Positions 19,556 to 26,934 of a DNA stretch of 64,000 nucleotides are shown here, piece after piece; position 1 is the stretch's first letter, and each line of letters opens with the position of its first letter. This stretch comes from Quatrionicoccus australiensis. GTDB taxonomy: Bacteria; Pseudomonadota; Gammaproteobacteria; Burkholderiales; Rhodocyclaceae. Location of the stretch: the NCBI RefSeq assembly GCF_020510525.1, contig NZ_CP075188.1, positions 2,728,001 through 2,792,000 of the forward strand. Reading direction: 5' to 3'. A program made the position numbers and the translations under genes. Below the pieces are notes generated by a model. It did no database searches and had not been told where the DNA came from. It saw only the letters and a program-made list of their open reading frames with translations.

Positions 19556-19575
19556 ACTCAAACAAACGTTTGAAA
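19556..19575. promoter_or_regulatory. Putative TetR-type lipid-regulon operator 2 (fadL)
   Basis: The 20-bp imperfect palindrome containing CAAACAAACGTTTGAAA sits about 60 bp before the fadL start. It agrees with the sites at 4648 and 30063 at most positions, and the right arm CGTTTGAA is identical in all three. It is therefore probably an operator for the lipid TetR regulator. Confidence 0.6.
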
Positions 19576-19689
19576 TACCGTTTGATCGAAAATATTTTTT
19601 AGCCTTGTTGCAAACAAACAACACTCATTCTCAACAACCTGAAGATTTTCCTTTAAAGCCTTTTAAAACAAGGCTAACGAGCTGATCTA

Positions 19690-21288
19690 TCAGCCAGAAC
19701 GTGGCGTCACCTGCGCCATGATGTATTCGCTGATGGCCGTAATTGACAGCGAGGGATTGACTCCGGGATTGGCCGAAATCATCGATCCATCGCAAACCAG
19801 CGCGTTTTCGTAACCGAACAGACGCCCCACCCGGTCGATCACACCGGATTCGGGATCCGCCCCCATCACTGCGCCGCCGAGGATGTGGGCGGTCGAGGGA
19901 ATGTTGAGCAGTTGCTCGGTAAACAAGGTGAATGGCTTGCCGCCCACCTCCTCGGCATAGAGACGGGCCAGCGCTTCGGCACGCGCAATGTGCGCCGCTG
20001 GCGGTGGCCCGACATCAAGCTCGGAGGCCAGACCGCCCAGCGCATTCAGGCGAAAGCGCAAGCTTGAGTCGAGATGCTGCATGAACAGCAGGATCTGGCT
20101 GTGCTTTGCCCAATGCCGGACGCTGGCGATGCGCAGATAGGCGAGCGGATGACACAGCAGCTCGCGCAGCATCTTGCCCAGACGGATGAACGCATTACTG
20201 CCATAGGCCATGGGCAACATGCCGAGGCGCCAGGTGCCCGAGCCCGCCCCGTAACGCACCGGTTCGAGATGGCTGTCCGGATCGGCATGCAGCACCGAAC
20301 CGATGGCAATGCCCTGCGAGAAATCTTCGCCCGTCTGCGGCGTGGTCACCGCGATCAGGCATTCGTTGTTGGTCCGGACACCGCGCCCGAGCCGGGCGGA
20401 AATCGCCGGCATCGACGCTTGCCGCAGTTTGAGCAGCAACTTGACCGTACCCAGCGCCCCCGCTGAAAACACGATGCCACGTGCGCGCAGTATGCGCCGG
20501 CGCGGCCACCAGCGGGTCGAGTCCTGAACATGCACGACATAGCCCCGCTCGCCCGCCTCACCCAGCGGGCGAACGTCATCGACCTGCGTTTCGGCGAGTA
20601 TGCGTGCGCCCTTCTGCTGCGCCAGATGCAGGTAATTCTTGTCGAGCGAGTTCTTGGCGTTATGCGGGCAGCCCGACATGCAGGCGCCGCAATGCCGGCA
20701 TGGCGAGCGCGCGGGACCGGCCCCGGCAAAAAAGGGGTCGTCCACCTCGCGCCCGACCTCCTCCCCATGGCGGGCGAAGAAAATACCGACCTTTGAAGCA
20801 TGAAACTCGTCGCTGCGCCCGATACGCGCGGCCACCCGTTCGAGCGCCCGGTCGCCGGGACCGGACTGCGGATTGTCGGCGGCGCCGAGCATCCGGTAAG
20901 CCGTCGCATAATGCGGCTTGAGCACGGCTTCCCAGTCATTGAGTCCGGCCCAGCTGCCCGAGTTGAAAAACTCGCTTTTCGGCACCGGCAAGGTTGCCGC
21001 ATACACCAAAGAACCACCACCGACGCCCACCCCGGACAGCACGCTGACATGCCGGAAGAAGCTCAGTCGCATGATGCCGGTCAGCTTCAGTGATGGCAGC
21101 CAGATCCAGCGCCGCAGATTCCAGGTACTGCGCGCGAAATCCTCCGGCTTGAACCACTTGCCCTTTTCGACGACCAGGACCTTGTAGCCCTTTTCCGCCA
21201 GGCGCAGGGCACTGACCGAACCACCAAAGCCGCTGCCGACGACGATGTAGTCGTATTCGCAATCGAGATCGATATCTGGCGCTGCCAT
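19690..21288 (-). CDS. GMC-family FAD oxidoreductase (cholesterol-oxidase-like, Cys-rich)
   Basis: This 532-residue flavoenzyme begins with the FAD-binding motif YDYIVVGSGFGGSVSALRLA at about residues 13-32. A GVGVGGGSLVYAATLP stretch is typical of bacterial sterol/alcohol oxidoreductases of the GMC superfamily. A ferredoxin-like CRHCGACMSGCPHNAK cluster near residues 197-212 could hold an Fe-S centre. The C-terminal active-site region reads NIPSTAHILGGAVMG, then ISANPGVNPSLSITA. It probably oxidises an alcohol to an aldehyde or ketone; the aldehyde dehydrogenase gene one base upstream suggests a long-chain alcohol or sterol-like substrate feeding beta-oxidation. The substrate is not established. 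Confidence 0.83.
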   Translation of the reverse strand: MAAPDIDLDCEYDYIVVGSGFGGSVSALRLAEKGYKVLVVEKGKWFKPEDFARSTWNLRRWIWLPSLKLTGIMRLSFFRHVSVLSGVGVGGGSLVYAATLPVPKSEFFNSGSWAGLNDWEAVLKPHYATAYRMLGAADNPQSGPGDRALERVAARIGRSDEFHASKVGIFFARHGEEVGREVDDPFFAGAGPARSPCRHCGACMSGCPHNAKNSLDKNYLHLAQQKGARILAETQVDDVRPLGEAGERGYVVHVQDSTRWWPRRRILRARGIVFSAGALGTVKLLLKLRQASMPAISARLGRGVRTNNECLIAVTTPQTGEDFSQGIAIGSVLHADPDSHLEPVRYGAGSGTWRLGMLPMAYGSNAFIRLGKMLRELLCHPLAYLRIASVRHWAKHSQILLFMQHLDSSLRFRLNALGGLASELDVGPPPAAHIARAEALARLYAEEVGGKPFTLFTEQLLNIPSTAHILGGAVMGADPESGVIDRVGRLFGYENALVCDGSMISANPGVNPSLSITAISEYIMAQVTPRSG

Positions 21289-21289
21289 C

Positions 21290-22693
21290 TCAATCCCCCA
21301 GCATCAGGCGCAACAGGCGCCGGGCCCGTGCGCCATAGGGCGCAGCGAGCAGCGGCAAGGCATTGAAGCGGCTCTGACGAAAGATCGGGCGCAGCTTGGA
21401 GAAGGTAATGAAGCCTTCGCGGCCGTGGTAATGCCCCATGCCGCTGGCGCCGACGCCACCGAAAGGAAGATCGTCCTGCGCGACATGCAGCATGCAGTCG
21501 TTGACCGTAACGCCGCCCGAACGGGTCGCCGCAATCACCTGCTCGACACGGCGTCTATCGTTGTCGAAGACGTACAGTGCCAGCGGCCGCTCGCGTGCAT
21601 TGATGAAACGGATGGCCGCGTCAGTATCGGCGTAGGAAATCACCGGTAGCAGCGGGCCGAAGATTTCCTCCTGCATGATCCGGCTGTCGAGCGGCACATC
21701 GAGCAATAGCTGCGGCATCAGGCGGCGCGCCCCGAGGTCGCCGCGGCCTTCGAACAGGGGCAGGCAGCGCGCCCCGGCCGCCCGCGCGTCTTCGAGCAGG
21801 CCGCACAGGCGGGCATGCTGGCGGGCGTTGATAATGCTGGTGTAGTCGGCCGTGCGACCATCGCCGTAGAGTACCGTTGCCGCCTTTTTCACGGCCGCCG
21901 CAAAAGCGGCTTCGGTCCCTTGTGGCAACAGCACATAATCAGGTGCGACGCAGGTCTGGCCGGCATTCAGGAGTTTGGCCATGGCGATGCGCCGCGCCGC
22001 CAGCTCGAGATCAAAGCCGGGCGCAATCAGCACCGGTGATTTGCCGCCGAGTTCGAGCGTCAGCGGCACCAGGGCATCCGCCGCCGTACGCATGACCTGC
22101 CGACCGACCGCCGTCGATCCGGTAAACAACAGGTGATCGAAAGGCAAGGCGGCAAAGGCCTGCGCTACCTCGACGCCCCCCTGAACCACGGCCAGTTCGT
22201 CAGCAGCGAAATAGGCGGCCACCCGTTCGGCGAACAGGGCGGAAAAGGCCGGCGTGAATTCCGAGAGCTTGAGCAGCGCCCGGTTGCCGGCCGCGAGCGC
22301 AGCGGTCAACGGGCCAATGGCAAGGAAAAGCGGATAGTTCCAGGGCACGATGATGCCCGCCACCCCGAGCGGCTGGTAACGCACGCGGGCCCGTCCGGGC
22401 TGGAACCAAATCGAGACATGCCGCCGCTCGTCGCGTATCCAGCGCTTGAGATGGCGCCGGGCGTGCGTGATGCCCTGCAGGCTGGGGAAAAACTCGAGCA
22501 GCGCCGTTTCGCTCGGCGAACGCCCGGCAAAGTCGCTGTCGATGGCCTGCGCAAACGCGGCGCGATTCTCGCGCAACAGACGCTCCAGACGGGCCAGACG
22601 ATCCAGGCGAACTGCCAGCGTCGGCTCCGGTTCGGCGAGAAAAGCCTCGCGCTGCACATGCAGCAAGTTGGCAAGATGCTCGATACCGCTCAT
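21290..22693 (-). CDS. NAD(P)-dependent aldehyde dehydrogenase (coniferyl-aldehyde dehydrogenase-like)
   Basis: This 467-residue enzyme would oxidise an aldehyde to the carboxylic acid. Visible motifs are VAGIIVPWNYPLFLAIGPL for cofactor binding, LELGGKSP with the general-base Glu, and the catalytic Cys in LNAGQTCVAPD. The family tail reads VNDCMLHVAQDDLPFGGVGASG. The best match is the CalB group, which lacks a long N-terminal arm and acts on aryl or alkyl aldehydes. The chosen start MSGIEHL follows a GGAAAGGTGG ribosome site. It lies between the GMC oxidoreductase and the FadB-like gene, so it probably converts the GMC product to an acid for CoA activation. Confidence 0.85.
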   Translation of the reverse strand: MSGIEHLANLLHVQREAFLAEPEPTLAVRLDRLARLERLLRENRAAFAQAIDSDFAGRSPSETALLEFFPSLQGITHARRHLKRWIRDERRHVSIWFQPGRARVRYQPLGVAGIIVPWNYPLFLAIGPLTAALAAGNRALLKLSEFTPAFSALFAERVAAYFAADELAVVQGGVEVAQAFAALPFDHLLFTGSTAVGRQVMRTAADALVPLTLELGGKSPVLIAPGFDLELAARRIAMAKLLNAGQTCVAPDYVLLPQGTEAAFAAAVKKAATVLYGDGRTADYTSIINARQHARLCGLLEDARAAGARCLPLFEGRGDLGARRLMPQLLLDVPLDSRIMQEEIFGPLLPVISYADTDAAIRFINARERPLALYVFDNDRRRVEQVIAATRSGGVTVNDCMLHVAQDDLPFGGVGASGMGHYHGREGFITFSKLRPIFRQSRFNALPLLAAPYGARARRLLRLMLGD

Positions 22694-22782
22694 GCAGCCA
22701 CCTTTCCAAACAAACAATGTGTCGTTTAGCCGGAACCCTTCGGTCCCGGCCAAACCGTTTCGACAGCAATCAGGCTTGCCGC

Positions 22783-24690
22783 TTATTTGCCCAAATTCAG
22801 CGGTCCACCGGTAAACGGTGCGAACCCGGTGCCGAAGATCACGCCGGCATCAGCCAGTTCGGCATCAGCCACGACACCGTCGGCAACCAGTTGCTCGACG
22901 CGCTCGATCAGCGGCCGGACCAGACTGTCGGCGAGACCGGCCGGCACGGCAGCGGCGCTGCCCTTGCTCGGCTTGCCATCGGTCCAGGCATAAAAACCCT
23001 GGCCGCTCTTCTTGCCGAGCTGACCGGCTTCGACCCGGCGCAACAGGCAGGCCGGCGCATCTGCGCCGCCCGCCAGTTGCTTGCCGGCAGCCATCGCGAT
23101 GTCGAGGCCGACGGTGTCGATCAGTTCGATCGGGCCCATCGGCATGCCGAAAGCGAGCATTGCCTCATCCACCGTTTCCGGCGAAATTCCACGGTCGACC
23201 GCCCGCATCGCGGCCAGCATGTAGGGCGCCAGCACCGCATTGACCAGGAAGCCCGGCGCGCTCTTCACCGGCAGAGGCAATTTGTCGATCTGCCGCACAA
23301 AGGCGCAGGCGGCCTGCACCATCCGCGGATCGGCGCCCTCAGCCTCAACCACTTCGACGAGCGGCATCATCGCCACCGGATTGAAGAAATGGATGCCGAC
23401 CAGGCGTTCCGGCCGGGCCAGCACCGTGCGCAGGTCTTCGAGGCGCAGGCTGGAGGTATTGGTGGCAAGCACCGCCCCCGCCTTCATGCGCGGCTCGAGC
23501 GCCGCGAACAGCGCGTGCTTGGCGGCGACATCCTCGAAAATGGCTTCGATGACGACATCGGCGTGCGGCACACCGTCGCCATGCACATCGGGAATCAGGC
23601 GATCGAAGGCAGAGCGTGCCTTGAGCGGATCGCGCAAGCGGCGTTCGAAAAGCTGGCGGGCGCGCTTGAGGGCCGGCCCCATGCGCTCCAGGCTCTGGTC
23701 CTGCAGCGTCACCGTCATGCCGCGCAGGGCGCACCAGGCGGCAATGTCGCCGCCCATGACGCCGGCGCCGATGACATGCACGCGCTGCGCCTTGAAGTCC
23801 GACTCCTTGCCGAAGGCCTTGAGGCGTTCCTGCATGAAGAAGACGCGCACCAGGTTGCGCGCCGTCGGCGAACGGATGATGCGATCGACGATTTCCGGCG
23901 CCGCCAGCGCATTGCCGTTGTGCTTCTGCCAGATGTCGATGATCGCGTACGGCGCCGGGTAATGTTCGGGCCGCGCCTTTTTCGCCACCTGCTTGCGCGC
24001 ACCGCTCGCCACCACGCCCTTGAGCGGGCCGTTGAGCAGGCGCTGCAGCACAGGCAAGGACCGGCGCGGCTGGCCGGAGAGCACCAGCTGGCGGGCCGCC
24101 ATTTCCATGATGCGCGGCGGCACGCAATCATCGGCGAGGCCGGTTTTCTTCGCTTTTTTCGCGTCGACCGTACGGCCGGTCAGCATCATGTCGAGTGCCG
24201 CCGCCGGACCGACCCGCTGCGGCAGACGCAGCATGCCGCCCCAGCCGGGGAAGATGCCGAGCATGACTTCGGGCAAGCCGAGCTTGGTCGACGGCTCGTC
24301 GATGGCGAGCAGATAGCGGCAGGCCAATGCCAGTTCCAGGCCACCGCCAAGGCAGTGACCACGGACCAGGGCCAGGGTCGGGTATTTGACCGCGGCCAGG
24401 CGGTTGAACAGTTCCCAGCCGCGCGCCACCAGCGCCCGCCCCTTTTCCGGGGTGTCGAGCTGGGTAAATTCGCCGATGTCGGCGCCGGCCACGAATCCGG
24501 CGTCCTTGCCGGAACGGATGATCAGCGCCTTCGGGGTGTAGACGTCGAGGCGGTCGAGGATTTGTGCCAGTTCGCCGGTCACCGCCGTGGACAGGGAATT
24601 CGCCGACTCGCCGCGCTTGTCGAGGATGGCCCAGGCGATACCTTCGGCATCGACTTCCAGGCGCCAGTGTTGCAGATCAAGATCGCTCAT
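22783..24690 (-). CDS. Enoyl-CoA hydratase / 3-hydroxyacyl-CoA dehydrogenase (FadB/FadJ-like)
   Basis: This 635-residue enzyme has the domain order of FadB/FadJ: a crotonase first (oxyanion residues in VAGADIGEF, then HCLGGGLELALACRYLLA), then the NAD-binding dehydrogenase (VIGAGVMGGDIAAW) with GIHFFNPVAMMPLVEVV. The C-terminal dehydrogenase half contains GFLVNAVLAPYMLAA. It is about 90 residues shorter than E. coli FadB, mostly at the C-terminus, ending soon after FAPFTGGPL. It supplies the second and third steps of beta-oxidation and is the second such enzyme in this window, with the opposite domain order to the 4612 gene, so substrates may differ. Confidence 0.9.
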   Translation of the reverse strand: MSDLDLQHWRLEVDAEGIAWAILDKRGESANSLSTAVTGELAQILDRLDVYTPKALIIRSGKDAGFVAGADIGEFTQLDTPEKGRALVARGWELFNRLAAVKYPTLALVRGHCLGGGLELALACRYLLAIDEPSTKLGLPEVMLGIFPGWGGMLRLPQRVGPAAALDMMLTGRTVDAKKAKKTGLADDCVPPRIMEMAARQLVLSGQPRRSLPVLQRLLNGPLKGVVASGARKQVAKKARPEHYPAPYAIIDIWQKHNGNALAAPEIVDRIIRSPTARNLVRVFFMQERLKAFGKESDFKAQRVHVIGAGVMGGDIAAWCALRGMTVTLQDQSLERMGPALKRARQLFERRLRDPLKARSAFDRLIPDVHGDGVPHADVVIEAIFEDVAAKHALFAALEPRMKAGAVLATNTSSLRLEDLRTVLARPERLVGIHFFNPVAMMPLVEVVEAEGADPRMVQAACAFVRQIDKLPLPVKSAPGFLVNAVLAPYMLAAMRAVDRGISPETVDEAMLAFGMPMGPIELIDTVGLDIAMAAGKQLAGGADAPACLLRRVEAGQLGKKSGQGFYAWTDGKPSKGSAAAVPAGLADSLVRPLIERVEQLVADGVVADAELADAGVIFGTGFAPFTGGPLNLGK

Positions 24691-24700
24691 GTTTTTTGTC

Positions 24701-25642
24701 TCAGTGCATGCTTTGTTTGGCCGCGAAGGCCAGGGACAGGGCGCCGGGCCCGACGTTGACGGCCGCCGTCTTGCTCATCGGCGAGATCAGCAGGCTGACA
24801 CCGTTGTCTTCGGCTTCTTTCGCCAGCTGGCGGTAACCGGGCAGGCGGGTAACCGCCACCGGCTCGCCGCCATAGCTGATACAGACGCTCGGCGCCTCAA
24901 GGCCGGCGAGCAGGCGTTGCGCCGCCAGCGAAAAAATCTTCTCGACGCCGGTTTCGAAGCCGCGCACCTTGTCGACCGTGCTGGTCACATCGCGGTTGCA
25001 ATACAGGATGGGTTTGACGTCCAGCCACGAGCCCAGGGTGTAGGAACCCCAGCCGATGCTGGTATCGCCCTTGCGGGAAGCCCGCTTGTAAATATGGAAC
25101 AGATCGGCCGGCACCAGATAGGTATGGGTGTGCTCGATCAGATGCTGCAGGCGCATGCCGATTTCGCTCGGTGTGCCGCCCAGGCGGATCAGGCGCACCG
25201 CTTCGGCAACCGGCACTGCCTGACCGGTAAACAGGTTGCGCGTCGATAAAACCGCCAGGCCGAAACGCTCGGTCATCCCGAGCGCGCGCCGGATCGGCTT
25301 GTAGCGGTTGAGGATGGCGCGCGAGGCCTGCATCGCATGCGTAAAGATCGGACTGCGCGTCGCCGTGATGGTCAGGCAGAACACATAGTCGTAGTCGATC
25401 ACCAGACGCTCGAGAAACAGCATCTCGATCTGGGTCGGCGAATAGGGAATCGACTCGGCGAAATCCTCGCTCTTGCGATCCAGATGCGTCGCATAGAAAT
25501 TCTGGGTCGCCCCCGGATCGCGCTGATCCTCGATCAGGTTCTCGCCAATGCGCAGCGTGATCGGCATCACCACCACATCGTGCCGGTCGAGAAACTCGCG
25601 CGGCAGATCGCAGGCGGAATCGACAACGATACCGATGCGCAT
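24701..25642 (-). CDS. DegV family protein (fatty-acid-binding)
   Basis: This 313-residue protein starts with the family signature IGIVVDSACDLPREF and continues with DYVFCLTITATRSPIFTHAM and GSWLDVKPILYCNRD. DegV/FakB proteins bind a fatty acid in a deep cleft; in Gram-positives they present it to the kinase FakA. No FakA-like kinase gene occurs in this window. The gene starts two bases after the thiolase stop and is followed after ten bases by the FadB-like gene, so it is an integral member of a beta-oxidation operon. A role as acyl carrier or lipid sensor is plausible but inferred. I chose the ATG giving MRIGIVVDSA. Confidence 0.85.
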   Translation of the reverse strand: MRIGIVVDSACDLPREFLDRHDVVVMPITLRIGENLIEDQRDPGATQNFYATHLDRKSEDFAESIPYSPTQIEMLFLERLVIDYDYVFCLTITATRSPIFTHAMQASRAILNRYKPIRRALGMTERFGLAVLSTRNLFTGQAVPVAEAVRLIRLGGTPSEIGMRLQHLIEHTHTYLVPADLFHIYKRASRKGDTSIGWGSYTLGSWLDVKPILYCNRDVTSTVDKVRGFETGVEKIFSLAAQRLLAGLEAPSVCISYGGEPVAVTRLPGYRQLAKEAEDNGVSLLISPMSKTAAVNVGPGALSLAFAAKQSMH

Positions 25643-25644
25643 CG

Positions 25645-26931
25645 TCAGTTCGCCGCCTCGACCAGCATCGCGCCGCCCAGGCCGCCGCCGATGCAGATCG
25701 TGGCAATGCCGCGTTTGGCCTGTTGCCGGCGCAGCACATGCAGCAGGTGCAGCACGATGCGCGCACCGGAAGCGCCGACCGGATGGCCGAGCGCCACGGC
25801 ACCGCCGTCCACGTTGAGTTTCTCTTCGGCAATGCTGCCCAGCGCGCCGGGCAGACCAAGCTGCTCGCGGCAATAGGCGTCGGACTGCCAGGCCGCCTGG
25901 CAGCCCATGACCTGCGCCGCAAAGGCTTCGTTCAGTTCCCAGGCATCGATGTCGGCCAGACCGAGGCCATGCCGCTGCAGGATGGGCGTCGCCGCATGCA
26001 CCGGGCCGAGGCCCATCTGCGCCGGATCGAGACCGGACCACTGGCTGTCGACGATCTTGCCGAGCGGCTTCAGGTTCCACTTCTGCACGGCCTCTTCCGA
26101 GGCCAGGATCAGCCAGGCGGCGCCGTCGGTGATCTGCGAACTGTTGGCGGCCGTGATGTTGCCGTACTTCTTGTCGAAGAAGGGCTTGAGCTTGGCCATG
26201 CCGGCCATGCTGGCGTCGGCACGCACGCCGTCATCCTCGGCATAGACCTTGCCGTTGCCGTCGACCACCGGCACGATCTCATCCAAATGACCAGCCACGC
26301 GCGACGCCAGCGCGCGCTGGTGGCTGCGCACGGCGAATTCGTCCATCTGCTGCCGGCTGATGCCGAACTTCCAGGCCAGATTCTCGGCAGTCTGGCCCAT
26401 CAGCAGGCCAACCACCGGATCGGTGAGGCCCTTCATCAGGCCAATCACCGGGCTCAGCAAGGCGCCCGGCTTCAATTTCAAAAAGTGCCCGATTTTCTGG
26501 TTGACCGTGCGCAAGCTCATCATGCCGGCGAACCAGCACACCATCGTGTCCGAATAGAGCAAGGGCGCGCGTGACAGCGCGTCCACACCACCGGCCAGGA
26601 TCAGCTCGGCACGGCCGCACTGGATGTTGGCGATGGCCGAATCGAGCGCCTGCATACCGCTGGCGCAATTCCTCATCACCGTCCAGCCCGGCACCTTGTT
26701 GCCGCAACCGAGGCGCAGCGCGACCATGCGGCCGATATTGGTCTCGTCCGGCGAGGGCGCGGCGCAGCCGAGAATCACCTCGTCGAGATCGGAGGGCAGG
26801 AACGGCTGGCGCAGCAGCAGCGCCCGTCCGGCCTGGGTTGCCAGGTCGGAGGCCGCGAACGGCCCCGGCCCCTTCTGCGCCTTCAAAAACGGCGTCCGCG
26901 CGCCGTCGACCACGTAGATCGTCTTGCCCAT
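25645..26931 (-). CDS. Acetyl-CoA C-acyltransferase (thiolase)
   Basis: This 428-residue thiolase completes the beta-oxidation cycle of this operon. The nucleophilic Cys is in MRNCASGMQAL near residue 88, the His in VDGGAVALGHPVGASGA near 385, and the second Cys in TICIGGGLGGAM near 415. A longer loop region (about residues 120-170, rich in Met, Leu and Gly) is typical of FadI-like thiolases handling long acyl chains. It is separated by three bases from FadE upstream and by two bases from DegV downstream. Confidence 0.92.
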   Translation of the reverse strand: MGKTIYVVDGARTPFLKAQKGPGPFAASDLATQAGRALLLRQPFLPSDLDEVILGCAAPSPDETNIGRMVALRLGCGNKVPGWTVMRNCASGMQALDSAIANIQCGRAELILAGGVDALSRAPLLYSDTMVCWFAGMMSLRTVNQKIGHFLKLKPGALLSPVIGLMKGLTDPVVGLLMGQTAENLAWKFGISRQQMDEFAVRSHQRALASRVAGHLDEIVPVVDGNGKVYAEDDGVRADASMAGMAKLKPFFDKKYGNITAANSSQITDGAAWLILASEEAVQKWNLKPLGKIVDSQWSGLDPAQMGLGPVHAATPILQRHGLGLADIDAWELNEAFAAQVMGCQAAWQSDAYCREQLGLPGALGSIAEEKLNVDGGAVALGHPVGASGARIVLHLLHVLRRQQAKRGIATICIGGGLGGAMLVEAAN

Positions 26932-26934
26932 GAT

